NCBI RefSeq assembly: GCF_016862195.1
Contig: NZ_BOMM01000067.1
Span: 52,494 to 116,493, forward strand
DNA: 64,000 nucleotides
Source: Paractinoplanes ferrugineus
Lineage (GTDB): Bacteria > Actinomycetota > Actinomycetes > Mycobacteriales > Micromonosporaceae
Direction: 5' to 3'
Part shown: in pieces, positions 7,756 through 15,846 of the stretch
Layout: each line of letters opens with the position of its first letter
How positions within the stretch are numbered: position 1 is the first letter of the stretch
The notes under the pieces: generated by a model
Told to the model about the DNA's origin: nothing
The model's database searches: none
What the model saw: the letters and a program-made list of their open reading frames with translations, nothing else
Program-made: the position numbers and the translations under genes

Positions 7756-9978
7756 ATGCACTATGTCGCGACGAGCGCCGGCGCGGTGACCGACACACCG
7801 CGACCGCCCGGAGCCGGGATCGACTCCGCGTTCCGGACGATCTACGCCCGAGCCGCCGATCCGGAAGCCGCCATCCCGGGCGGCGGGTTGCCCGCGGCGA
7901 TCCGTGCGGAGGTACGGGGCGGCGCCGAGGGCCTCGATCGGACTCTCGACGAACTGATCGAGGATGCGGCCGGCTGGTCGGCCGAGGCGGCACGACGATT
8001 TCAAGAGCTGGACCCGCCCGCCGATGACGAGGGCCACCGGCGGCTGATCCGGCGGGTGGTGCTGGACGGGGCTCCGCTCGGGCTGGCCGCCGGCGCCTGG
8101 TTGCAGTGGCTGACCAGCCCGGGTACCGCGGACGAGCCGCTGTTCCTGCGCATCCTGCGGCTCTACGCCTCGGACGTCGGCGCCGGTCATCCCGGCGCCG
8201 CCCGGGGCAGCGCCTACCTGGCGCTGCTGCGGCAACTGCGGGCGTCGGAAAACGCCGTGCCGACGGCGCGCCTGGCCGGCGACGCGCGCATCGGCGACAC
8301 GGCGTTCCGCCTGCCGGCGATGCTGCTGCTGATGAGCCGGCGACCGGCCGAGTTCTGCCCCGAGCTCATCGGCGCGGACCTGTGCCTGCGGACCGTGGGG
8401 TTGCCGCCCCCGCTCACGCTGGTCCGGCCGCACACCCCGGCCGATTGGGCCGCGATCGACTACTCGCACGCCCGGGACGGGGGCGCCGCGCCGGCCGCGG
8501 AGTGCCGGGCCGTGGCCGAGGCCCTGGCGGGGGAGAGCGCGCCGGCGGCGACCGGTGTGCGGGCCGGCTTCGCCTGGACCCTGGCCGCGCTGCGCGAGCA
8601 GCACGAGACGTTGCTCGACCAGCTACGGGCGTCCTTCGACCCGGCGTACGACATGGCCGAGCTGATCCGGCTCCGGTCCCGGGAGGGCTCGGTCTATCAC
8701 CACGACTTCATGGTCGAGGGGCGGCCGCTGGCGGGGTGGCTGGCCGAGTGCCGCGACGATCCACGGCCCTTCCTCGAGGTCCTCGCGCGGAGCAAGCTGG
8801 TCAGGCCCGGCCGCCCCCTGAGCAGCCCGCTGGTCAGCGGATTGGTCAGCGAGCGCGGCCCGATGTTCCGGATCTTCTCGCCCGACGACCTCGCGGTGAT
8901 CAGCCGCTGGATCGAGACGCTCCCCGCCGGGGACGCGAACGCCGCTCGCACCCCGATCGCCGGGCCGCACCCGACGAACCCTCGCCGGCCGGGCGAGGTG
9001 CTGGCTCGGCTGGACCACGATGAGCCGCCCGGCCCGGAGCCGGCGAGCCTGCGTGAGGCCTACCACCTGCTGATGGGACGCACGCTCGGCCCGCGACTGC
9101 GCGACTGGTCCCTGCGGTACACGCAGGGGTGGCTGGCCCGGTCACGCCACCGCCTCGACGCGAGCGCGATGCCGCTACCCCGGCAGTGGGGGGCGGAGGG
9201 TCTGCGACCCTGGCTGCAGGTGCAGCACGACCGGCACAGCGGGGATTTCGAGTCGACCGCGGGCACGCCACTGCCCGCACGTACGGCGGTGATCGACGAC
9301 GCCGTGCAGACGGCGCTGCTCACCCTCATCGACGGCAGCTGGCTGCAGGGCTTCACCGACTACGAGCTGGCCGCCTCCGAGATCGGGCATTCGCTGTTCG
9401 ACACCTACTGGGACGAGCTCGGCAACGGCGAGCCGGTGCTCAACCACCCACTCATCTACCGCGCGGTCCTCAAGGAGATGGACGTCGACCTGCCACCCAC
9501 GGCGTCGCGGGAGTTCGCGCAGTGGCCCGGCTTCCGCGCGGAGTCCTTCGAACTGCCCGTCTACTGGTTGTGCGTCGGACGCTTCCCGCGCACGTTCCTG
9601 CCCGAGGTACTCGGTCTCAACCTGGCCATGGAGCTGTCCGGCGTGGGCGGCGCCTACCGCCGTGCCGGTCAGGCCCTGCGCGAGTACGGCTTCAGCACCC
9701 GGTTCGTCGACATCCACAACACCATCGACAACGTCGCCACGGGGCATTCGGCGTGGGCCGCCGACGCCATCGACACGCTGATGGCGGGGCTGCCTGACTC
9801 GTCCGGGCCGGGAAGCCGAACCGAGGCCTGGGAACGGGTGCGGACCGGGTTCCGGTCGCTCAACCCGCCGGGCGGTCTGCTGGCCCGCCGGGCCGAACGC
9901 CGCGCTCGCCGGGGCCGGACCCGGTGGCAGCCGGCCGGCCCGGCCGCCGCACCGACGCGGGAGGACGCGGGTGTCTGA
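7756..9978 (+). CDS. 740-residue protein with C-terminal heme-oxygenase-like diiron (iron-containing redox enzyme) domain
   Basis: The ATG at 7756 follows GGGGGAG at five bases; ATG 7738 is an alternative. The last 220 residues match the heme-oxygenase-like diiron fold. Candidate ligands are E542 and H545 (SEIGHS), E626 (LAMELSG), H654, D658 and H664 (DIHNTIDNVATGH). The first 500 residues are helical, contain another REAYHLLMGR-type segment, and have no domain I recognise. Members of this fold perform N-oxygenation, C-C cleavage and desaturation, so it is a strong candidate for an unusual oxidative step on the phosphonate. The gene overlaps the carbamoyltransferase by 8 bp, so the two products are made together. 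Confidence 0.7.
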   Translation: MHYVATSAGAVTDTPRPPGAGIDSAFRTIYARAADPEAAIPGGGLPAAIRAEVRGGAEGLDRTLDELIEDAAGWSAEAARRFQELDPPADDEGHRRLIRRVVLDGAPLGLAAGAWLQWLTSPGTADEPLFLRILRLYASDVGAGHPGAARGSAYLALLRQLRASENAVPTARLAGDARIGDTAFRLPAMLLLMSRRPAEFCPELIGADLCLRTVGLPPPLTLVRPHTPADWAAIDYSHARDGGAAPAAECRAVAEALAGESAPAATGVRAGFAWTLAALREQHETLLDQLRASFDPAYDMAELIRLRSREGSVYHHDFMVEGRPLAGWLAECRDDPRPFLEVLARSKLVRPGRPLSSPLVSGLVSERGPMFRIFSPDDLAVISRWIETLPAGDANAARTPIAGPHPTNPRRPGEVLARLDHDEPPGPEPASLREAYHLLMGRTLGPRLRDWSLRYTQGWLARSRHRLDASAMPLPRQWGAEGLRPWLQVQHDRHSGDFESTAGTPLPARTAVIDDAVQTALLTLIDGSWLQGFTDYELAASEIGHSLFDTYWDELGNGEPVLNHPLIYRAVLKEMDVDLPPTASREFAQWPGFRAESFELPVYWLCVGRFPRTFLPEVLGLNLAMELSGVGGAYRRAGQALREYGFSTRFVDIHNTIDNVATGHSAWAADAIDTLMAGLPDSSGPGSRTEAWERVRTGFRSLNPPGGLLARRAERRARRGRTRWQPAGPAAAPTREDAGV

Positions 9979-11809
9979 GCTGATCCTCGGCGTCTCGGCC
10001 TTCTACCACGACAGTGCGGCGGCGATCGTGCGCGACGGCGTTCCCGTCGCGGCAGCGCAGGAGGAACGCTTCAGCCGGGTGCGGCACGACTCGTCGTTCC
10101 CGGCCCGCGCGGTCGGTTACTGCCTCGACGAACTGGGCGTCTCGCTGCCCGACGTCTCCGCGATCGCCTACTACGAGGATCCCCGGCTCAAGTTCCGCCG
10201 GGTGCTCGCCACCCTGATCGGCGCCGCGCCGACCGGGTTCGCGTCCTTCCGCGAGACGATCCCGGGCTGGCTGGGCACCGGCGGCAAACTCGACGCGCTC
10301 GGCAACGTCCGGCGCGAGCTGGCGTCGCTGGGTCGCGGCCCGGTGCCCGGCATCGTCGCCCGCCGGCACCACGAGTCCCACGCGGCCTCGGCGTTCTTTC
10401 CCAGCCCGTACGACTCGGCCGCGGTGCTGTGCGTGGACGGTGTGGGGGAGTGGGCGACCACCACGCTGTGGCACGGCCGGGGCACCGAGCTGACGTCCCT
10501 GGCCGAGATCCGGTTCCCGCACTCGCTGGGCCTGCTCTACTCCGCGTTCACATACTTCTGCGGGTTCAAGGTCGACTCCGGTGAGTACAAGCTGATGGGG
10601 CTGGCCCCGTACGGCGAGCCGCGGTTCGCCGAGCTGATCCTCGAGCGGTTGATCGACGTCAAACCGGACGGCTCGTTCCGGCTGAACATGGGCTACTTCG
10701 CGTACCTGCGAGGGCAGGTCATGACCGGGCGGGCGTTCGAGAAGCTGTTCGGCGGTCCACGCCGGACCGCGGAGGGGCCGCTGACCCAGCGCGAGTTCGA
10801 CCTCGCGGCGTCGGTCCAGAAGGTCACCGAGGAGGTCATGCTCCGCCTGGCCCGGACGGCTCGGGACCGCACCGGGGAGTCCGTCCTGTGCCTGGCCGGC
10901 GGCGTCGCCCTCAACTGCGTCGCCAACGGGAAGATCGTCGAGAGCGGGATCTTCGACGAGGTCTGGGTCCAGCCCGCGGCCGGTGATGCCGGCGGAGCGC
11001 TCGGTGCCGCGCTCGCGGTGGCGATGACAAACGGGGCGAGACGCGAGCACACCGGCCGCGGCCGCGACGCGATGTCCGGAGCGCTGCTGGGCCCGTCGTT
11101 CACCTCGGCCCAGATCGCCGCCTACCTGGACGGCCGGCAGATCCCGCACCAGCGGCTGGAGCCCGGCGACCTGCCCGGCGCCGTCGCGGCGGAGTTGGCC
11201 TCGGGCCGGATCGTCGGCTGGTTCCAGGACCGGATGGAGTTCGGTCCGCGGGCCCTGGGCGCCCGGTCCATCCTGGGCGACGCCCGCGACCCGTCGATGC
11301 GGTCCGCGATGAACTTGAAGATCAAGTTCAGGGAGTCCTTCCGCCCGTTCGCCCCCGCGGTGCTGGCCTCGGAGGTCAAGGACTACTTCGATCTGGGCCA
11401 GGAGAGCCCGTACATGCTGCTGGTGGCGCAGGTGGCGGCGGCCCGGCAGGTGCCGGTCACCGACACCGGCGCCACCGGCATCGACCTGTTGCGGGTACCG
11501 CGCTCGACGATTCCCGCGGTCACCCATGTGGACGGTTCGGCCCGGGTGCAGACGGTCACGGCCGACGGCAATCCGGGCTTTCACGCGCTGCTGACCGCGT
11601 TCCGGGAGCGGACCGGCTGCCCGGTCCTGGTCAACACCTCGTTCAACGTCCGCGGCGAGCCGATCGTGAACTCGCCGCACGACGCCTACACCTGCTTCAT
11701 GCGCACGAACATCGACACGCTCGTCATGGGCGACTTCGTGCTCCACAAGAGTGAGCAGCCGCCCTGGTCCGAGGAGAGTGACTGGCGATCCGAGATTCCC
11801 CTGGACTGA
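9971..11809 (+). CDS. NodU/CmcH/TobZ-family O-carbamoyltransferase
   Basis: A 612-residue protein with both family domains. The N-terminal Kae1-like ATPase part opens LGVSAFYHDSAAAIV. It has the metal/nucleotide histidines in RRHHESHAASAF and the motif CVDGVGEWATTTLW, then LAGGVALNCVANGK. The C-terminal carbamoyltransferase domain ends with VNTSFNVRGEPIVNSPHDA. It should form carbamoyl-adenylate from carbamoyl phosphate and ATP and transfer the carbamoyl group to a hydroxyl. The GTG start at 9971 overlaps the diiron gene. The hydroxyl acceptor is presumably the phosphonate intermediate or its sugar. Confidence 0.93.
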   Translation: MSELILGVSAFYHDSAAAIVRDGVPVAAAQEERFSRVRHDSSFPARAVGYCLDELGVSLPDVSAIAYYEDPRLKFRRVLATLIGAAPTGFASFRETIPGWLGTGGKLDALGNVRRELASLGRGPVPGIVARRHHESHAASAFFPSPYDSAAVLCVDGVGEWATTTLWHGRGTELTSLAEIRFPHSLGLLYSAFTYFCGFKVDSGEYKLMGLAPYGEPRFAELILERLIDVKPDGSFRLNMGYFAYLRGQVMTGRAFEKLFGGPRRTAEGPLTQREFDLAASVQKVTEEVMLRLARTARDRTGESVLCLAGGVALNCVANGKIVESGIFDEVWVQPAAGDAGGALGAALAVAMTNGARREHTGRGRDAMSGALLGPSFTSAQIAAYLDGRQIPHQRLEPGDLPGAVAAELASGRIVGWFQDRMEFGPRALGARSILGDARDPSMRSAMNLKIKFRESFRPFAPAVLASEVKDYFDLGQESPYMLLVAQVAAARQVPVTDTGATGIDLLRVPRSTIPAVTHVDGSARVQTVTADGNPGFHALLTAFRERTGCPVLVNTSFNVRGEPIVNSPHDAYTCFMRTNIDTLVMGDFVLHKSEQPPWSEESDWRSEIPLD

Positions 11810-11848
11810 GCGCCCACCGGACCCTGTCACCGTGAAGGACGCGAATCG

Positions 11849-12034
11849 ATGGCAACCCTGCTTCTGGGAGTCGTCTACTTCCTGCTGGCCACACCGATCG
11901 GCTGGCTGAGTCGACTCCTGCATGACCCATTGTCCCGACGGCGCAGCCGCCGGACGGTCAGCTATTGGATCGTGCCGGCCGGTCGCGCCGATGCACCGGG
12001 AGAACGATCCCGGGCGACCCGGATCACCTCGTGA
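11849..12034 (+). CDS. SxtJ-like small membrane protein
   Basis: A 61-residue protein. ATG 11849 follows GAAGGAC. One hydrophobic segment (residues 3-22, LLLGVVYFLLATPIGWL) is followed by HDPLSRRR and VSYWI. The pattern P-I/L-G-x2-x-R-L then DPL.RR then SYWI is the signature tail of the SxtJ membrane proteins that accompany carbamoyltransferases in several natural-product and polysaccharide clusters. This version is shorter than usual, with one membrane span. It lies 40 bp after the carbamoyltransferase. It may recruit or activate the carbamoyltransferase at the membrane; no biochemical role is known to me. Confidence 0.7.
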   Translation: MATLLLGVVYFLLATPIGWLSRLLHDPLSRRRSRRTVSYWIVPAGRADAPGERSRATRITS

Positions 12035-12045
12035 AGGAGACTCCT

Positions 12046-12765
12046 ATGACACTGCCAAGCCTGAGCCTGCCCAAGCACATGGGACGCCTCTCCGGCAGTC
12101 TGTTGCACGACGCGATGGAGAACGGTGACGGCTTCGCGACCTTCGAGTGCGACGGCGAGGAGGCCCTGCTCGCCGCGGCCGAGGAGTACGGCGTCGTGCT
12201 GCCGCACCGCGACGCCGACGCCCGCGGCATCACCTATCTGCGGGACACCCCGGGGCTCGGCGTGGAGCGTGGGGTCGGCTTCACCCGGGAGACCCTTCTG
12301 CCGCACACCGACCGACCGGCCGCCAAGCAGCCACCGCGGGTGTTGCTGCTGTGGTGCCGCGGCACGAGCAGCGAGGGCGGCGAGGCGACCGTCCTGCGCG
12401 GCGCGGACGTGGCCGCCCGGCTGAACGAGATCGACCCCGAGGCGTTCCAGGCGTTCTGCGAGGACGACGCGGCGATCTTCCGGACCGGCGACGAGGAGAT
12501 GGTGAGCCCCGTCTTCCGGATGCACGACGGAGTGGTGCAGGAGGTGCGGCTGCGCTTCGACCCGTACATCTATTTCGCGCCGAACGCCGCCCGCGCGCTG
12601 CCGGCGCTGGACCGGGCGTTCGCGGACACCGAGCTGGCGTTCGCGCTGGAGCCGGGCAAGGGGTACGCGTTGCGCAACGACCTCTGGTTCCACGGGCGCC
12701 GGTCGTACTCGGGCCGGCGGGAGATGCTGCGCATCATGGTCGGCGCGAAGTCCTCCGCGAGTTGA
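12046..12765 (+). CDS. TauD/TfdA-like Fe(II)/2-oxoglutarate oxygenase
   Basis: A 239-residue protein; ATG 12046 follows GAAGGAGA. The facial triad is visible as H87-x-D89 (LLPHTDRPA) and H216 (NDLWFHGRRSY), with R225 or R229 in SGRREMLRIM for 2-oxoglutarate. It should couple 2-oxoglutarate decarboxylation to hydroxylation, halogenation-independent because the Asp is kept. Phosphonate clusters use this family to hydroxylate 2-hydroxyethylphosphonate or related C-P compounds (DhpA and FrbJ are precedents). Position between SxtJ-like and MDR genes suggests hydroxylation followed by oxidation of the new alcohol. Confidence 0.88.
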   Translation: MTLPSLSLPKHMGRLSGSLLHDAMENGDGFATFECDGEEALLAAAEEYGVVLPHRDADARGITYLRDTPGLGVERGVGFTRETLLPHTDRPAAKQPPRVLLLWCRGTSSEGGEATVLRGADVAARLNEIDPEAFQAFCEDDAAIFRTGDEEMVSPVFRMHDGVVQEVRLRFDPYIYFAPNAARALPALDRAFADTELAFALEPGKGYALRNDLWFHGRRSYSGRREMLRIMVGAKSSAS

Positions 12766-12792
12766 TGGCGACGGCAGGAGAAAGGGGAAGAC

Positions 12793-13869
12793 GTGGGCCT
12801 CGTCGTGAAGTTCGAAGCGCCCCGCACCGTGACCGTCGGCGAGGAGCCGGACGAGGAACTGAGCCCGTCCGGGGTACGGATCGCGACGCTGTTCTCCGGG
12901 ATCTCCGCCGGTACGGAGATGTCGTACTACCGAGGCACCAACCCGTACCTCGGCAAGCAGTGGGATGCTGACCAGCGTCTGTTCCGGCCGGTGGGTGACG
13001 ACGGGAGGGCGAGCACCCTGACGTACCCGATCGTCGGTAAGGGCCACGAAGAGGTCGGCGTGATCGTCGAGGTGGGCCCCGCGGCGCAGGGGGTCGCGGC
13101 GGGCGATGTCGTCTGGGGGAAGTGGGGACACCGTAGTTCGGTGGTCAAACCGGATGCGTACGCGCGGGTGCGCAAGCTGCCGGCGCAGAGCAACCCGCTG
13201 CTCGGCGTCTTCTCGCAGATCGGCGCCATCGCCCTCAACGTGGTGCTCGACGCCGATCTCCACGTCGGCGAGACGGCCGCCGTCTTCGGTCTCGGGGTGC
13301 CGGGTCAGATCGTGGCCCAGCTGGCACGCCTGAACGGCGCCGAGGTCATCGCCGTCGACCCGCACGACGACCGGCTGAAGACGGCCGTCTCGCTCGGCGC
13401 CCCGCACACGATCAACGCCGGTGACGGTGCGATCAGCGAGCGCGTCCGGGAACTCACCGGCGGGCGGGGAGCCGATGTCGCGCTCGAGGTGACCGGCTCG
13501 TACCAGGCCCTGCACGAGGCGATCCGGTCGGTCGCCTACAACTCCCGGGTCGTGGCGGCCGGGTTCTTCCAGGGCGGAGGCGGCGGACTCGCGCTCGGGG
13601 AGGAGTTTCACCACAACCGCGTCGACCTGCGGTGCTCACAGATCTCCGGGGTCGCTCCCGGGCTGAGTCACCGGTGGAACGACGAGCGGCTGCAGCGCAC
13701 CGTGATGGGCCTCGCGGCCTCCGGCCGGCTCCAGCTCGAGCCTCTGGTCACCGACGTGCTGCCGGTGGAACGGGCCACGGAGGCGTTCGCCCGGCTCGAC
13801 GACCCGTCGGAGCGTGGCCTGCAGATGGTGCTCCAATTCGAGGACGGTGGCCGATGCGCGGTGGGATGA
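12793..13869 (+). CDS. medium-chain (MDR) zinc-type alcohol dehydrogenase family protein
   Basis: A 358-residue protein from GTG 12793, preceded by AGGAGAAAGGGGA. It has the MDR order: a GroES-like domain with GISAGTEMSYYRG and KGHEEVGVIVEVG, then a Rossmann domain with AAVFGLGVPGQIVAQLARLNG (Pro replaces the usual Val or Ala of GxGxxG) and acidic VDPHDDR at the end of the second strand, favouring NAD(H). The Cys of classical catalytic zinc sites is replaced in ISAGTEM, as in inositol-dehydrogenase-like or synthase-like MDR members. It likely oxidises a hydroxyl made by the upstream oxygenase or a sugar-like intermediate. Confidence 0.85.
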   Translation: MGLVVKFEAPRTVTVGEEPDEELSPSGVRIATLFSGISAGTEMSYYRGTNPYLGKQWDADQRLFRPVGDDGRASTLTYPIVGKGHEEVGVIVEVGPAAQGVAAGDVVWGKWGHRSSVVKPDAYARVRKLPAQSNPLLGVFSQIGAIALNVVLDADLHVGETAAVFGLGVPGQIVAQLARLNGAEVIAVDPHDDRLKTAVSLGAPHTINAGDGAISERVRELTGGRGADVALEVTGSYQALHEAIRSVAYNSRVVAAGFFQGGGGGLALGEEFHHNRVDLRCSQISGVAPGLSHRWNDERLQRTVMGLAASGRLQLEPLVTDVLPVERATEAFARLDDPSERGLQMVLQFEDGGRCAVG

Positions 13870-14654
13870 GGCTGGGTGTGCAGGACCGATCGCTGGAGGG
13901 GCGGTCGTTGCAGGAGAAATGGCAGTTCGCGGCCGAGCTCGGCTTCGACGGCATCGAGCTGCGCGGTGGCCCCGAGTTCGCCGGCCGCGTCGACGAGCTC
14001 GAGCGCGCGCGCCGGGCGGGAGTGGTGATGCCCACGGTCTGCCTGGCGGACGACCACTTCATCGGTGACTTCGACGCCGACCGGCGAAGGATCGCCATCC
14101 GGACCATGAAGACGCTGCTCTCGGTGATCGTCGAGGCCGGCGGCTTCGGTGCGATCACGCCGGCCTCGTTCGGGATCTTCTCCAAGCGGTTGTCGCGGTC
14201 GGACCCGCCCCGCTCGGCCGCCGAGGACCGCAAGGTGCTCCTGGAGGGCTTGACGGAGCTGGGCGAGCACGCCCGGGCGGTGGGTGCCGTCCTTCTTCTC
14301 GAGCCGCTCAACCGCTACGAGGATTACATGGTCAACACGCTGGCGGAGGGGGCCTCGCTCATCGACGAGGTCGGGCTGCCCTCGGTGAAGCTGATGGCCG
14401 ACACGTTCCACATGAACATCGAGGAGGTGGATCCCGCGGCGGCGCTGCGCCGGCACGCGGGTGTGCTCGCGCATGTCCAGGTCTCCGACACCAACCGACT
14501 TGAGCCGGGCGCCGGTCACTACGACTGGGCCGGAACCCTGGCGGCGCTCGAGGAAAGCGGTTACGAGGGGTGGCTGACGATCGAGTGCCGCGTGCTCAGC
14601 GGCCCTCCCGCCGTGGCTCTGGCCCCGGTGCCGGCCTTGCTGGGCCGTGGCTGA
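13854..14654 (+). CDS. sugar-phosphate isomerase/epimerase-like TIM-barrel protein
   Basis: A 266-residue xylose-isomerase-like AP-endonuclease-2 fold protein. It contains the metal-site glutamate strand LLLEPLNRYEDYMVNTL, the VKLMADTFHMNIEEVD motif (D and H ligands), HVQVSDTNRLEPGAGHYDW, and a final glutamate in WLTIECR. These residues indicate an active divalent-metal isomerase or epimerase. ATG 13854 gives a 16-bp overlap with the dehydrogenase. ATG 13866 gives a classic ATGA overlap and is an equal alternative. Together with the MDR enzyme it resembles a polyol or inositol oxidation-isomerisation pair, which may act on a sugar-like part of the product. Confidence 0.85.
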   Translation: MRGGMRLGVQDRSLEGRSLQEKWQFAAELGFDGIELRGGPEFAGRVDELERARRAGVVMPTVCLADDHFIGDFDADRRRIAIRTMKTLLSVIVEAGGFGAITPASFGIFSKRLSRSDPPRSAAEDRKVLLEGLTELGEHARAVGAVLLLEPLNRYEDYMVNTLAEGASLIDEVGLPSVKLMADTFHMNIEEVDPAAALRRHAGVLAHVQVSDTNRLEPGAGHYDWAGTLAALEESGYEGWLTIECRVLSGPPAVALAPVPALLGRG

Positions 14655-14915
14655 CGATCCGCCCGGAGAATCGGGCGGCGCCGGCCCGGATAAACCGCGC
14701 CGGACTTTGCTTAGAATTTCGGCTAATTAACCGTGACGACAGCAGCAAATGGCCGGAGCGGCTGTTCCGGTCGCGAATCGGCCTTGTGAGGGCGCGGTTC
14801 GTGTGGTGGAATTGCAGTGGCAAAAATCAATTCTGTGTTCCGCGACGTCCGCCGTCGCACGGTGCGGAAAACTGCACGTAGGAACGTTATTCCGAAGTAC
14901 GCGGGGGAGTTCGCA
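14655..14915 (+). promoter_or_regulatory. leader and probable promoter of PEP mutase
   Basis: A 261-bp gap inside an otherwise tight plus-strand run. It contains a locally AT-rich patch (about 14705-14735, with TTAGAATTTCGGCTAATTAA) that could carry promoter elements. An open frame extends upstream of the PEP mutase start from 14817, but the good ribosome-binding site is just before 14916. PEP mutase therefore may have its own promoter. No structured RNA is evident by eye. Confidence 0.35.
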
Positions 14916-15806
14916 ATGGTGAACGGTCGTCTTCGTAACAAGCTCGAAACTCTGGCATACCTGCGAGTAATGGGTGCTCATGACGGGCTTACGGCAACGC
15001 TCTCCGAGAATGCGGGATTTGACGCCATCTGGGCCGGTGGTCTCGGCATTTCGTCGTCTTTCCGGGTAGCCGACGCCGGTTTGCTCACCATGACCGAGTT
15101 CCTCAACGCCGCCATTCAGATGCGCGCGGCGTGCGACCTGCCCATCATTGCCGATGTCGACGCCGGTTTCGGCGACGTCAATGTCGTGCGCCGCATGGTG
15201 CAGCTCTACGAGGCGGCGGGAATCGATGCGATCTGCATCGAGGACAAGCAGTACCCGAAGCGCAACAGTTTCCGGGGCGGGAACGAGCTGGAGGACCCGG
15301 GTGTCTTCGCGCGCAAGATCGCGGTCGCCAAGGCAGCCCAGGGCGGCACCGAGTTCATGGTGATCGCGCGGCTGGAGTCGCTGATCGCCGGAGCCGGCAT
15401 GGACGACGCGCTGTCGCGGGCCGAGCTCTACCACGAGGCCGGCGCGGACGCGCTGCTGATCCACAGCCGGGCGGCACACGCCGGGGAGATCAGGGGGTTC
15501 TGCGAGCGCTGGCAACAGACCGGTCGCGGCGCCCCGGTGTTCTGCGTGCCGACCACGTACGCCGACGTCACCGCCCGGGAACTGAGCGCGATGGGCATCA
15601 GCGGCATCATCTATGCGAACCAGGCGATCCGGGCGTCCACCAAGGCCGTGACCGAGACGCTGGCCTCCATCGCCAAGCACGACTCGAGTGCCGAGGTGGA
15701 GTCGTCGATGACCACCCTCGGTGAGCTCTTCGAGCTGGTCGGGATGAACGACGTGCTCGGTGACACGCCCTGGGAGGGCGTGCCGCAGCTGACCGGCGAA
15801 CGCTGA
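14916..15806 (+). CDS. pepM: phosphoenolpyruvate mutase
   Basis: A 296-residue isocitrate-lyase-superfamily TIM barrel with the diagnostic PEP mutase signature E109-D110-K111-x5-N117-S118 (EDKQYPKRNS). Metal-binding DVDAGFGD (residues 81-88) and the substrate region AGGLGISSS are also present. It forms the C-P bond by rearranging PEP to phosphonopyruvate, the defining first step of phosphonate biosynthesis. ATG 14916 is chosen because GGGGGAG lies six bases upstream and the protein then matches the usual opening; an upstream start at 14817 would add 33 basic residues unlike the family. The gene converges on the AurF-like gene across a hairpin. Confidence 0.96.
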   Translation: MVNGRLRNKLETLAYLRVMGAHDGLTATLSENAGFDAIWAGGLGISSSFRVADAGLLTMTEFLNAAIQMRAACDLPIIADVDAGFGDVNVVRRMVQLYEAAGIDAICIEDKQYPKRNSFRGGNELEDPGVFARKIAVAKAAQGGTEFMVIARLESLIAGAGMDDALSRAELYHEAGADALLIHSRAAHAGEIRGFCERWQQTGRGAPVFCVPTTYADVTARELSAMGISGIIYANQAIRASTKAVTETLASIAKHDSSAEVESSMTTLGELFELVGMNDVLGDTPWEGVPQLTGER

Positions 15807-15823
15807 GCCGGTCACGGCCGGAA

Positions 15824-15846
15824 GCGCCGGGCACTTGGCCCGGTGC
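15824..15846. terminator. hairpin between convergent pepM and AurF-like genes
   Basis: A 9-bp stem with one G-U pair and a 5-base loop, core CCGGGC/GCCCGG, in the 40 bp between the two convergent stop codons. It would act in both directions. No T-tract follows. Confidence 0.55.

Noticed and set aside
9860..11923. 687-codon minus-strand open frame
   Set aside because: It is the shadow of the carbamoyltransferase; its composition (Arg, Gly, Asp, Val, Gln) is that of a GC-skewed antisense frame with no domain.
11962..13614. 550-codon minus-strand frame
   Set aside because: Antisense to the TauD-like and MDR genes, which carry intact catalytic motifs and ribosome-binding sites.
14655..14915. 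Riboswitch upstream of pepM
   Set aside because: No recognisable aptamer core or terminator-antiterminator pair could be drawn by eye.
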